Below are positions 48,971 through 63,069 of a stretch of DNA of 64,000 nucleotides, one piece after another. The stretch is from NCBI GenBank assembly GCA_947652115.1, contig OX393563.1, forward strand, positions 5,025,276-5,089,275. The letters are read 5' to 3'. This DNA is from Blastomussa wellsi. Lineage: Eukaryota > Cnidaria > Anthozoa > Scleractinia > Plerogyridae. Every line of letters starts with the position of its first letter. The stretch's first letter is position 1. Made by a program: the position numbers and the translations under genes. The notes below the pieces were generated by a model. The model was not told the DNA's origin and searched no databases. It saw nothing but the letters and a program-made list of their open reading frames with translations.

Positions 48971-49293
48971 ACTCCTATGTACGAATGGTTCATCAGAATT
49001 CGGAATCAAAACGAAAACTATGTGAAACAGGGCTCAACATCTGATAAATATTTTGTAAGCTGGCCACGTTTCTCTAGGGTTAGCTACAGTGAATTGTTAC
49101 CACAGTAAACAGTTTTGGCTATTGCCGTCAGTTTAGAAACTTGGCTAGCAAGTAAGGTCTCGCCATACTAGTTGTAGTAGACAGATATATATCTTTTGCG
49201 CTCCAGCTTCGGAGCACTTATGTGTAACTGTTAGGTCACTTCAGTTGACTGTGGTTTTCTGAAGCGTTTCCGAAGTTCAAGTGCTTGCACCAA

Positions 49294-52200
49294 CTAACGT
49301 CCTGCAAAAACAAAAACAACCGAAAAAATGTGTTGTGTAAAAATGCTTTATCAAGAAAACAATAGCAACTAATGTATCACAAACCTCTCAAATAAAATGG
49401 AGTAGATTAAAATACATAAAACTTGTCATTTTTTTATGTAAAGTTCATTACCAGAAGACATCTTGGATCTTCTAGCAACATAACCTTCGTATTTTTTCTC
49501 TCTCAAAGCTTCGTCTCTCTCAGCTGCTAGTTCTTCTTTAAGAGTAGGCTTGGGATCTATACCGGAAGACACATTTAGTTCTATATGCAAAGAGTAAGCA
49601 AAACCCTATCCATAGGGTAACACAGGTGCCCGGCTTTCTGGTTTCACACAGGAAACGATGCAATTTCTCTGATTATTCGATATTACTTAGATCTAATAGA
49701 AGCAATTAAATATAATCAATGGCTGGATACATGAATGCATTCATGCAGGCATGCATAAATAAATAAATATTAAAATAGAAATAAATAAAACCAACAAAAA
49801 AGCCTGTTGTTGTTGTTGTTACTAAGAATGGTTGCATAATTAGTTGATTTAACAAAAATACTTTTATAACAAGCACACTTTTATTCATAGCTATGGTCTA
49901 CCGGTTAGTGAGTTAGTCTTAAGCCTCCTGGGAGGCGCGGTTGCCTAATGGTTAGTGTGCTGGAATTGAGCGGCCCGGGGCACTGCGTTGTGTTCTTGGA
50001 CAAGGTACTTCGCTCTCATGGTACCTCTCTCTACAAAGGTGTAAACATTTGTAACGGCGAATTTCTAATGCTGGGGGATAACCCTGCTATTGCCGGACTA
50101 GCATGCCATCCAGGGGAACTCGAAAATACTTCTAGTCGCTTCATGCTAAGGAAGCCGGGATAAGCTCCGGCGAGATGGGCCACTAGACTCGAACGCAAAC
50201 ATTATCCAATGTTAAACATCAATAATAATTAAATTACGATGCTACTCATCAGGCTTATGAGTAAGAACATCTCTTATCATGCGTTGATCAGTGCGTAAGT
50301 GCATTTAATTTAGCAGCTAGCAACGTCACTACCTTGACTCCTTAAAGATTTCTGACTTATTTCTGCAGCTTCTTTGTTGATTACTCTGGTCAGCTGAGCA
50401 GTGACGTCACTGTCTAATTAATTATTAACACAGTGGGGTTAGCATCTTTACAATCAATATTCTGTTCATCAAGGCTATTAGTTTCTCATTTAAAAATCTC
50501 TTCAAGTTAGTCTATCGGTAAGCTTTAACAATAAGTGCTGTTTCCTGTCGCAGAGACACATTAGTATTCCTGCAAAGCTAAATAATTATCTTCTAAAGGA
50601 TATGAAATTTTCTAGTTCCCTCTTATCTTCGATCACGGGGGGGTGTCTTCTTTTTGAGAGAGGGGCAGTATGATCGGAGGTTAACTATAATTAATTAAGA
50701 ATCTTGATTAATTCTAATTATAATATCACTATGATTATAATTTTAACGTTATACACCGAATGCAAATATGGCGGAACACTCGGTTGTCGCCCGGGACGAG
50801 TCGCATGAAAGCGAGGCTAGTCAGTCTTTCTTGACCAGAAAGTCTTGCTTCGTTTTGTTTCGCACTCCCTTCTCGTTTTTGGTGTTCCTGGATGCCAACA
50901 GAAGGGAGTAAAATCTTCCATTGCAGAGAAAGTGTTTTTTTTTTCAGTTTCCCCGTTCACCTTTGGGGGGAAAACCGACAAAGAAAACACGTGCAATGGA
51001 GCTCACGATCGCCGAAGGAACTGTTCAGCCTGGAGGTTCTTAGAAAATGTGTAAGAGATCGCATTCATCTCCGAGTCGTTGTCATTTGGCTCAATGCTTT
51101 CAATGGTTTCAATGACGGGGCAGTTAAAGTTCATTCGCTTGGTTATTACACCGCAGTATTTGTTTCGTGCGATTCCGTGCGAGTGGACGCGGTCGTAAAC
51201 AACTTCTTCCATTGATACATTAAGAGGAGCTTTTCTTAAACTTGGGGAAGGTTCTGGCCATGCAAATCGTGTTGGAACATCACCAGGCACCACATGAGCT
51301 CGTCATTTAACCGACTTTTCTAAGATCTCCTGTACTGAAAGTGTAGCAAACAAACTTTAGTTCCTGCGGCGATCGTGACTTCTTTTTTTCGGCTCAACGA
51401 ATTGTATTAATCCACTATTCTATTTCGTCACCACTGCCACAGGGATCCCATGAGATTGCAATGCGCACGCACACGTCAGTGCTTATCGCGTCACACCGCC
51501 AGTAAGAAGCAAACTTTTGTGCTCAGTGAAATTGTAATATTTTGTTTTCCCTTCAAAATTCGTTTCACTTCATCAATTTCGGAGAAAGGATCGTTGACGA
51601 AAGGATAATGAGCGATACCGAGAAAGGGGAAACAAATACCAGCGCAGATTGCAGTCGCCACGAGGAGACAGAGAGCTCGGCCGCCATGGCGGGCTTTCTG
51701 AAAGGCTTACAAAGCTCGCTCACAGAACTCGTCAAGGCTTCAAAAGCCCAAACGGACGCTTTCAACAACCTGAGAGAAGACATCTCTCTCCAGTCTGATA
51801 CAAATAACGACGATGAAAGCGTTGCTGAAAGTGGGACAAACAACTCACTTGACTTGCTTGAGGCCACAAATCAACTGCTCGACTCGAGCAATGGCCAAAG
51901 TCCAAAGTCCCCTACTGAGACCTCGCGCCTGACGCAGGGGCGAAGGATGATTTTCTAGAAAGCCTGACCCAGGCATTGCTACCAAACAGCAAAAAATCTC
52001 CCGACATTGAGGGGAAGATTGCCACTCTGGTAGACAATATTCTGACTGGAGAATTGTCTCAGGATTCAGTCAAAGAGAGAGGCGAGAAGTATCCGCCGCC
52101 GGCAAATTGTAAATACCTCACCACAACAGTGGTGAACGAAGAAATTTGGGACCTGTTGTCAAGGAAGAACAGGTCAGTTGACTTGGCTTTCCAACGTGTA

Positions 52201-55200
52201 CAGGAGCCACTTATTCAAGGGTTATCCTCACTCACAATCTTAGCCGACCGGCTCGTGAAGGATATTCAAAGCGCGAAAACTGTGAACGCGCGGGAAACCC
52301 TAACACACGTGATGGATAGCATTGCCCTCCTTGGACATGCCAACTGGAAACTTAACATGAAGAGGCGAGAAATCATAAAACCAGACCTTAATCCGCCTTA
52401 TACCCGACTATGTAAGGAGGAAATAAAGCCAACGACTAAATTGTTTGGCGATGACTTAACTAAACATCTTAAAGAGATGTCTGAAGTCAAGCGAGCCGGA
52501 CAACAGATGCAAAAAGCGGCCAGTGGATCAGCCTACACGGCTAAAACCTCGAGTCACAGGGGACCGCGGTCCAAACCCTATGACCGACCCCAAAACAATC
52601 GTTTTAATTCATACAAACGACGTCCTTTTTTAGGACACGGCCGAGCATCATCCCAGACAAAAGCGACCAACCAAAAACAACCACACAAGACACAATAAAA
52701 GACCAGGTAAGGGATATAGCTCATGCTACAAGCATTAATTTAGATGAACTGCACAACAGGGTCGAACTTTTTAAAGCAGGGCAGGTTAAACTTCATTTGC
52801 CCTTTTGGGAATCATTGACTAATGACCCAGTGATCTTGGATGCCATAAAGCATCACCATATTGAGTTCGAGGCTGCACACCCTATGCAGACTGTTCGACC
52901 AAAGAAAATCCATTTTTCACCAGCTGAAATTACAATTATTGATGCAGAAATTGCTAAGCTTGCTCGCAAAGAAGTCCTTGAATCAGTCAATCCTGTGTCT
53001 GGTGGTTTTGTATCAAATATTTTCATTCGCCCTAAGAAAGATGGTACTTTCAGGATGATACTCAACCTAAAACCACTTAATGAATTTGTTGATTATCATC
53101 ATTTTAAAATGGACACATTCCGTACTGCCCTCAAGCTTATCCGACCCGGATACTTCATGGCATCTGTAGACCTAAAAGATGCTTATTACTCCATTCCCAT
53201 AGCAGAGGAAGATAGGAAGTTCCTCATGTTTGAGTGGAAAGGGAAATACTATCGGTTTACATGTTTACCCAATGGGTTATCATCTGCCCCAAGGATTTTT
53301 ACCAAAATTCTCAAACCTGTGTATGCCCATTTGCGTTCCATTGGACATACATGCATGGGGCATATAGACGACTCTCTCCTGGTTGGTCAGTCTTTTAGTT
53401 CTTGTCAGGACAATATATTAGACACTGTAAGTTTATTTACCAACCTTGGCTTCACTGTCCACCCGGTGAAGTCTGTGCTCCAACCCCTGCAAAAAATAGA
53501 TTTTCTGGGGTTTGTCCTGGATAGTGTCACTATGACAGTAACCCTTACCGAAACAAAAGCCATGAAAGTTAAATCTGCTTGTGAAAATTTGCTATCCCAA
53601 GAAACAGCCATCATTCGTGCGGTCGCACAGGTTATAGGCTTCCTTGTCTCCAGCTTCCCTGCTGTGGAATTTGCTGAGATGCACTACAGGCATTTGGAGT
53701 CTGACAAAATTTCTGCCCTTCGGGCAAATAAGGGGAATTTTGATTCCCCAATGATCCTGTCTGCTCAAGCTAGGACAGAACTGTCATGGTGGATAACAAA
53801 TATCCTAACTGCCTCAAAACCCATTAGCCGCAGTAACCCTGACCTCACTCTAACTACTGATGCCTCAATGGTAGGCTGGGGGGCTGTTTGTATAGACACC
53901 TCCACCGGGGGATTTTGGGACCTTGAGGAACAACAGCACCACATAAATTACCTTGAATTGAAAGCTGTTCTTCTGGGTCTGAAATCACTTTGTGCCACGT
54001 TACACGGGAAACATATCCTCATTCAGTCAGATAATACCACTATGGTAGCATACATAAATGCAATGGGGGGCATTAAATCTGTACCATGCAATAATATAGC
54101 TGTTGCCATATGGGAGTGGTGCATCGCCCACAACATCTGGCTCAGTGCCACCCATATACCAGGGATTGAAAACACCCAAGCTGACAAGGAATCTCGAGTA
54201 CTCAAAGAGTCCACAGAATGGTCCTTGTCACACGAAAAATTTAATGCTATACAGGAATGTTGGGGCATGTTTGACATAGACTTATTCGCCTCCAGACTAA
54301 ACTTCAAAGTTGCTCAATACGTGTCATGGCGACCTGACCCTGGAGCAAAGTTTATCAATGCTTTTCTGATGAATTGGGAAACATTATTTTTATGCTTTCC
54401 CCCCCTTTAGCCTAGTTGCCACCTGCCTTCAGAAAATCGAGCAAGACAACTCAACGGGGGTCATCATTGTACCCCTCTGGACAACACAACCCTGGTTCAC
54501 ACTTCTCTTGCACCTTCTGATAGACCACCCCCTTGTCTTTCACCAGTCCGACAGGCTACTATTCCTGCCTCACAGCAATGCAGCTCATCCTCTCAGCAAA
54601 CGGCTGCAACTAATGGTTTGCAAAGTATCAGGGAATCCTTCCAACAGAGAGCTATTTCAAGCAAAGCTACCGACATCATTTTACAGTCCTGGTCAACTGG
54701 TACCCACAAACAATACACCCCATACATCAAGAAATGGCATGACTTTTGCTCTAAATGGAAAGTTAATTCATACAACCCACCTTTGAGTACAGTGCTAGAT
54801 TTCTTAGTCAGCCTACATGAACAAGGATTATCATATGCCACCATAAACACAGCAAGAAGTGCCTTATCTGCTATCATTCTTCCCATTGACAATGTGAATA
54901 TTGGAAGCCATCCCATTGTAACCCGTTTCATGAAAGGCATTTTTAAGAACAAACCGCCTGCTCCACGATACCAAACTACGTGGGATTTAAATCCAGTCCT
55001 CACCTATTTGTCGTCACAGCCAGGACCAACTCAAGCCAGTCTTAAATCCTTGACTCTCAAACTGACCATGTTAATTGCACTTGTTTCTGCACAGAGAGGT
55101 CAGAGCCTCCACATGCTTGATATACAGTTCATGAAGGAAGGTGACACTTTCTTTGAGTTTACATTGCCAGAACACATTAAACAAAGCCGTCCAGGATACA

Positions 55201-58200
55201 AAGTGCCCTCAGTGTTTTTACGTGCCTACCCTGAAGACCCGACTCTTTGTGTCTTTACTCACCTGAAAGAATATCTGCAGAGAACAAAGCTACTGAGAGG
55301 TACTGAAACAAAGCTTCTCCTTAGACATGTTAAACCACACCACCGGGCCTCTCGTGATACCATTTCAAGGTGGATCCGCTGTGTAATGGCCGATGCTGGT
55401 GTTGATGTCACCACCTTTAAACCTCACAGTACCAGGGCAGCAGCAGTATCAAAAGCTAAGAATGCATCTGTTCCAATCAAGGAAATTTTAGACACCGCAG
55501 GTTGGTCCTCACAAAGAACCTTTGACCGTTTTTACAACAAGCCTCTTCAAAAGAATGGAAGCTTTGCACAAACTGTGCTAAACATTGATTAACTTGACTT
55601 GTTTTCTATGATCCCCACTTACATGGGTGACTTTCAAATTCTTGTTGTTATAACAGTTTATCATATGCCTACATGTAGTCACCTTTTCTATTTGGTAACA
55701 CCTAATGTAGGACATTTTTTGTGATTAAACTCACGTTTGTTTTACATTTTATCTTCCTCATGTGAATGTCTGGCTTTAAAGTCTCATGGGATCCCTGTGG
55801 CAGTGGTGACGAAATAGAATTTTAAAATTAAACGAGACTTACCTGTAAGTTGAAGTTTGATTGGAATTCTATGAGTCACCTACTGCAACAAGGGATCACA
55901 TGCCCACCCTTGGGCTATACTAGACCTCCCTAGCACAGTGTTACACCATTAACACCTTGCTACACAACCTGTCACAGCAGCAGACCTACTTGGTACAATT
56001 TTATGTTTACTGACATTCACATTCGGGCTTCGAAGACTGACGTGTGCGTGCGCATTGCAATCTCATGTGATCCCTTGTTGCAGTAGGTGACTCATAGAAT
56101 TCCAATCAAACTTCAACTTACAGGTAAGTCTCGTTTAATTTTAAAATTTTCCCTTAGAGGTAAACGGTGAAAAATTTCTATCTCTTCTCGAGGCATTCAG
56201 AAACACAAAAACGCGTAGGTAGTGCGAAACAAAACGAACCAAATCGACAACGAAGCAAGACTTTCTGGTCAAAACAAAGCATCGAAGACTGACTAGCCTC
56301 GCTTTCATGCGACTCGTACCAGGCGACAACCGAGTGATCCGCCATATTTGCATTCGGTGTATATAAATTTAACAGTTGTTATTTTAACTCACCCAGTGCT
56401 TTTTCATCAACGCCTTGACCAATATCTTGGTACTTGTACTCATACAAACCTTATAATGAATTTAAATTGGAAAATATTAGGCGAGGTGTCCTTAGTAAGT
56501 TCTAGTAAAGGTTATTTTACTGGCACCGCGAATGAAAACAAATATAATTGTCGTATTAGATCTGATGGAAGGATATTTTTGTTCTGAGAGAATGAATGCA
56601 CAGTAAAGAACAAAACACACGAACAAGTCATGTTAAGCAAACGAACAACACTGAACAAAATAATCTCTAAATCTAGCTGTGCAATTCGCCAATACCCGTA
56701 TCGTCACGCTAAACTCTTCTCTAGGCGGATTTTTTTTGCCTGACGACCCAAGAAACTGTGGTGAAATAACCTCGTTCCCAGTGTCAATCTTCTGGGATGA
56801 AGACAACCAGACCCTTCAGGTTGACGGTGATGGAAACTTCCACTCCATGGTGATAAAACTTACCATTTTCTGTGAAGCGATTGGATGTCTCTCCGTCCAC
56901 GCCCGGCCTTATGGTGGAAGGAAGCGATCGCTGTTCGCTTGCCAAAGAACTGGAATCTACTAGAAGAGAAATTTTTGCTAAGTTCAACCTCACCGTAATT
57001 ATACATGTCGAATTATGCATGAAATAGTGCTCGCTCCCATTCTCACCAAAATTTTGGGAACCATACTGCAAGTCATTTTCAGGGTTTACAGAAGAATCTG
57101 TAAAACAGAACAAAAATAAAAAAATCATGAGTTAAGAAACGTGAATACAAAATGCGCAAGGGGATGCTCAACGAATTAACCATGGGTGCCTTCCGTGGAT
57201 GAAATATCGATGTTTAGTATAGGTAATCACATGAGGCCAAGTACTATTAAGGATTAATTGCACGAGAGTTTTCAAAATTTTCCAAAATTGCCCGAGTCGC
57301 GAAGCGACGAGGGCAATTTGGAAAATTTTGAAAACTCAAGTGCAATTAATCCTTAATAGTACAAGGTCTCATGGGATTACTTGTTTATCAATAAAGGGCA
57401 AAATTTATACGAAGGAAAATCACGCGCGCAGTCTATTTTTATCTGGGAAGCCTGTTTAGCGCTACGGCAATTAACGGATTAGCCAATCATTAACAGGTAA
57501 TCATGCCCTCTCTTGATTACTAAAAATGCCCTCGATTAAGAAAAAATGCCCTCTCTCTCAACCAATCAGCGCTCAGTAATTTTGCCCTTTATTGATAAAT
57601 GTGGTAATCAGATAGAAGATGAAGAAACTCAGTGTTTATGCTGACTATATGCCATCGAGATATCTATTAAGGCCCAAGAGGATTATTTTTTTCTTTTGTA
57701 GCTAGAAAGTACGTTTGCTATTTTACCTTAAGCAATAACTGATTTCAAATGTGGCTTACCCGACTCTATGCACTGCTCCATTACTTTCATTTGATTGTTT
57801 TTGTTTCTTTGAAGAATGATCTTGTAAGGCCTGCGAAGAAAAAAATGAACTTACTGCCTTTGCTTTTCTATGTGGCTCTCTGCAAGTTCTGTAGCCTTTC
57901 AAAGTTTCGGGGGTAAATCGCAGACGTCCTTCTTGCGAAACGCCCCTCGGGCCGGGAGCGAAGATAGGACGGCTGAATTCGCAGGCTAAAAGTTCCACAA
58001 TTTTGTTAATTTTTGAGAGTTCCAATGTCACATGGCCTTCAGCTATGCATTAAATCAATTCATTAGTCTTTGCGACAACGTTCTTTTTAAATCAAATTCG
58101 ATAAAAATAGCTAATAAAGCGGCAGAATTACTTACACAGAAAAGGAACAACTGAAATTGAATATAGATTGGAAAAAACTGAATAACTTACGAGTCAAACG

Positions 58201-60743
58201 CTTGAACGACATTCTTTGTGGTATCTGCTGGTACACCCTCTTTATCATACACAATCTCTCCACCATCAAACATCTTGTACGGGTTTGAGCGTTTGAACGC
58301 AAGCGGACTGTTTGGAGGGTTCTTTTGGTACTGGAGCAACCGCGAGGGACCGCACTGCATTCTTGCCACTAATACAATAATTTTTGCAGGTAAAATAACT
58401 AGACATGGTCTTTCTCAACTAGCTATCCCTTAAGGTGATTTTCATACAAACCAAAAGATGAAGCACTTTGCTTTCAGGTTAGGATACGATGATAAACAGC
58501 TTTGAAAATAATTTTGAAATTCTGTTTCCACTCGTGTACGTAGAGCTCATTTGTTAAGAGCTGTTGTAAAATTGACTCGCAAGTCTTGCAACGTCATTAG
58601 CCAAACAAACACAGTCAGGCTGAGGTCTCTTAACGTTTCAAGATATATATTACGCGTTACAGGGAATCCAAAACTTGTATTCTTATCCGACGCATCATTG
58701 TTGAAGGGTGTTTTTTGGGTATGTTTGAGAGGAAAAAAACGATAGTAAAATTTAAGGAAATGAGAGAATTTAGTGTAATTGCGTTCAACGCAAGCCTCAT
58801 CTCGTGCTGTGCATTTACAGGCAAAATCTGTTTCTCTGTTATGGACGCACATTTTCATTCTTGGCCTCGCTTTCATTATTGGCCTCAATTTGACGCGCTT
58901 ACTGTCCTTACTCACGTGGTCGTACAACAAAGCTTGTGTCTGAGAATCTTAAGCGAAGGGGACTATAAAAATATACTATTCTTGTGACAACTTCGACAGT
59001 TGTTTCGACGCGACGTGGGATAAGGGTGACGAAACCATCAGCCACTGACCTTGGTTTCCCTGGTAACGAATCACGTGAGTTTGAAGTTCATCATTAGGGT
59101 TCTTCTCTTCATCTGAAAAACAAGAATAAAACAAGTGGTTTGAATGATTAACATAGGGAGCATGCACTGTACCTCGCTCTTGTGTAATTTTGCAACGCAT
59201 CTACACTTACGCGGCACTGTGGCCACGCCGTATGGAACCATAAAGTGCGACATAGGCAATTATTTGTGATGGAACCTGCCTTGTTGGTATGAGGATACAA
59301 GTATTACGGTTGTGCTACACAGAAGCAGCATCCGCAGCTGCAGCATAAACTCGTTTTAAACGCCGTCCTACGGCAATTCATTTCCACGTTCCCTACCGCT
59401 GCTTTTTTTCGAGCGGAATTCCGTGATTGCCTTTGTCCGCGGCTGTGACGCGACAGTAAAGTACCTAGTTGTGTTGAGGAAGGCCTTTCTTACCAATGTG
59501 TAGGTAATACTCGTTTCCATGGTTATCCTTGTGTTTGTACACGTTTTTGTGCACGTGATTCAGAACAATTGGCTTGTGTCGGTGGTGTTTTTTGGGCCAC
59601 TCAAACTCCTGTCCATAACCTGCAAGAACAAATGATTGCTCGTTCAGTATTAACTAGGGTGTAAAATGTAATGTAACACCAAATGAAAGATTTTGACTTG
59701 GCGTTTAAAACAATAATTTTATTTAAGGTTCTATGTAGCCAATACGATTTCTGTGATCAAGCCTTGCCTTGGGACACAGAAAGGATAAATGTAAGAGCTG
59801 GATCAGCACCGAAAGTTGGAGAAAGATCGAGGAGAGGAGGAAACTGAAGAAGAAGATAGATGGTGCAAGATCGGAAAGGCTGAAGAACAAAGCCAGAAAT
59901 GAGTACAGAGAAAAACGCAAGGAGGTGAATGGGAGTTTTAAGAAGGACAGGAGAGACTGGTTAAACAGTGGTACACATGAAGCTGAAGACGCTGCACAGC
60001 AGGGCCAAATGAAAGGAGAATGTGAAGTATCCAGGAAGTTATGCGATGAAGGGCCAAAGAATGGTGAAGAGCAAAGAAGGGAGCTATTGAACAAAGACGA
60101 CTGAATAGAAACGGGAAGGGAACGGGTCTACAAATTAGTTTCATGTAAACCAAAAAACATCAATGCAGTTGTAGTAGATGGACAGGAAATAGAGGAAGTG
60201 GGCGGTTTTGACAATCTAGGAGCAAAACTGACCAAACATGGAGGGGCTGAGAACGACATCCAAGAGCCGCTTAAGAAAAGCTACAGCAGCATTTAACAAA
60301 ATAGCCAAGATCTGGAGAAGTGGCCAACTGAGCAAGAACGCCAAGATCGGGATCTTCAAGTCTAACGTCATAGCAGTGCTACTCTACCAGATGCGAGATC
60401 TTGGAGAATGACCAAGAGGGACGAGGCGAAGTTTGACGCACGGTGTTAAGGATATATTGGCCAATGAGGGTTGCCAACGAAGAAGTGAGGCAAAGAGCTA
60501 GGACCTGCATCATCAGTGAGCAGATTAGGAGACGTAGGTGGCGCTGGATATGGCATGTATTGCGCATGGACCACCAACAGAACCCACGCATTGGCCTAAC
60601 CAGGGTACCCGAGGGTAAGGGGAGTAGAGGTCGGCCAAGGGAGAAGGAAGGAGAATTGTAGAGGGAGAAAGGAAGAAGATAGGTTTTGCCACTTGGAATG
60701 AAGCTGTTACTGCTTTGAGAGACAGAGCAGAGATCCAGGGCAA

Positions 60744-60776
<33 letters not shown>

Positions 60777-63020
60777 CTAGCCTTTAAAATGAGTTAACAG
60801 GAAATTTCTCTGATTACCATCATTCTTGCTGCTTATTAATTCTACTATTTTATGACCATAGTCTACAGGGCAACAGTTCAAGTTCAGAGAAACATATTAA
60901 AATAAAATCCCAAGCCTGATCGCCAACTATCTTCTCCTTTCATTACATTATAAAAACAACAAAGGGGTGTTTTCTGGATGTTCCTCCAAATTCTCCCCAC
61001 TGAGGTTAACAGAAATGTATGACAATTTACTTACCCGACGGTTGATTTGCACTGCCTGATTCTTCATCTTCTTGGTTATCCAAATCAGAATCGTTTTCAC
61101 CAACTTGTATCACATGCACGAAATACATATTTAAACGTTAACTAGCTGTACACATGCAACTTACACACGCAAACACCGTTACAACTTTGGACTGAGGCAA
61201 ATGAACTGATATCTAGGGGAACGGTGGGGACCGCACTAGCATTTTATGAACCTTTACATAAACGTGTTCACTGCGTCACTATTCTATAGAAACGGCGCAT
61301 ATCGTTTTTTATGCAACAGTGCATGGGAGAGTTGTTGCTAATGCCATGCTAGTTGTGGTCAACATAGAAAAGTTAACATGAGCTTAGGCATGTGAATTGT
61401 GTCCAGGTGTCTGCTTTCAGGGAAAATAATTAGATCATTTTTTTTCTCCTAAAATATCACATTTGAAGATCAGAAAATAGCCGCGTTTGGGCTAGACGCG
61501 CCTTACGTTGAAGACAACTAACATGATGCATGGAGGGAATTGGGCATAACAAAGTTAACATAACTAAAAAATTTCATTAGATCATTAAAAAGTTACCGGT
61601 GGCACAGAGCGTTTATTTTCACTAACCAGATTCTGCGTTCTTTGGATTTGCCTCTTCAGCTTCGTACTCGGGAAATTCCTCGGGATCTACATAATAACAA
61701 TTCCAGCTGTTAATTGTTTTCAAAGACCCTTCAAATGCATCGATCTGCTTTTGGGTTTAAAATCTTTAATTGAAAACAAACCATACTTAAGTTGGATTCT
61801 GCGAAGTGTTTTCTATTCTTGAATCCTGAAAGAAAAATATTTGCTATCATAAATACATGTATACATTTACACCAAGAGCAGATAATGGCCCGATTTATAC
61901 TAGAGACGGATCATCCGTCTAGCATAAACACGGGACGAGCTTTGGGACGAACTATCGGTGTGTTTTATAGTTCGTTAGACGGATTATCCACGATAGTTCG
62001 TGGGTCAAGACGAACTATCGCGAGAAGTTGTCTGGGCAGATGATCCGTCTATTTGCCCGTATTTATACACAGAGGAATTATCCGATACATTACCGTGACC
62101 GTTCTCTGCCCAAATTCATCCCAGACGTATGATCAGTCTCTAGAAAAATCGGGCCAATGTCTCTCGGGAAGTGTGACATCTATCGCCGAAATTTCGTTAT
62201 AATCTTGCAAAAAGATCGAAGCAACTAGTACTGCGATTCCTGAACAATTACTTGCTCCCAAAATCTGGATCGAGTTCGGATCTCTGCAGAAAAACAAGAC
62301 GAACTGGGGATAGTTTGATCAAGGGCCAAGAGATCCAAGTGCTGAGATCATCCCAACAGTAGGCCCATCTTGTCGCGACCTGTTTTCAGCTTTCCGTTCA
62401 CACGCGAAGGTTGTATTTGGCACTAGCGTTAGGATCATCCCATTTACATGGAAGGGGAATGATACTAGAGTTAAAATCATCCCCTTCTCGTGTAAATATG
62501 ATCTGACTCGAATCAGTGCTCCTTACTCAAAACAACAGTTTCAAACACGCGAGGAAACATATTAAGCCACACAAACAACTGCACGTCGTCGAGTGAAGCT
62601 GCACTATTTTTATCTTGATTCTCTTATTCAAGCTGTTTATATCTTTTAACGTACCTACATTGGCAGATGAATGGTACTTCCCTGGTTTGAAACCTAATTG
62701 AAAGAAAATTTGTCAGTTCCGGCATAACGAATATTTGTCACGAAGGCCCCGAAAAGTTTTCGCACCCGGACAGCCATAGAAGAATCTCAAAACTTGATTG
62801 TACGAACTGTTTTATTCGCATGTTTTTTGATATGAACAGTGGTTCCCTTCATACAAAGTTTCAGAAAAGAATTTTACAATGGCTTTTACTACATTGTCGT
62901 GCCTTGTATACATTCGTCCCTGCCTTGGATAATGGGAAAAACGCTTTTCCCATGCTTAACGTGAATACATTGATGGATTGATTGAGTGACTGACTGACTG
63001 ACTGACTGACTGATCGATTG

Positions 63021-63069
<49 letters not shown>

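Larger units (their letters stand above)
45844..49293. other. Intergenic between genes C and D
   Basis: Contains the truncated MITE (46500-46830), an isolated 87-codon ORF (47598-47861) without domain signal, a palindrome (48015-48164) and a 20 bp minisatellite (48775-48970). Confidence 0.5.
50750..56363 (+). mobile_element. DIRS-type tyrosine-recombinase retrotransposon
   Basis: Inverted terminal repeats: left TATACACCGAATGCAAATAT (50750) and right its complement (ending 56363), matching over roughly 170 bp. Inside lie a gag-like ORF, an RT/RNase H ORF and a tyrosine recombinase. An internal complementary region links 51412-51479 to 55783-55822 and 56036-56062. A perfect inverted pair of about 86 bp lies at 55819-55904 and 56063-56148. 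The element is antisense within the gene D intron between exons 56393-56438 and 49452-49580, ending about 30 bp from the exon. Two frameshifts suggest it is recent but not fully coding. Confidence 0.85.

Noticed and set aside
48734..49009. Ser/His/Leu repeat ORFs, and a CRISPR-like look
   Set aside because: A head-to-tail 20 bp minisatellite in animal DNA without unique spacers.
49925..49985. tRNA gene
   Set aside because: A-box-like start but a degenerate B-box and a SINE tail repeated elsewhere; called as a SINE.
56864..56949. Possible gene D exon with good GT-AG borders
   Set aside because: Its phase 2 end does not fit the next exon (56393-56438, phase 0 start), whereas exon 56994-57097 joins 56393-56438 directly in frame. 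It could be an alternative exon.
56679..56963. 94-codon plus-strand ORF with plausible composition
   Set aside because: No splice or start context and no continuation. The gene D exon chain on the minus strand bypasses it with consistent phases.
62250..62281. Possible small gene D exon after a TTTTTCTGCAG acceptor
   Set aside because: Length of 32 nt breaks the phase 1-1 chain that neighbouring exons satisfy without it.
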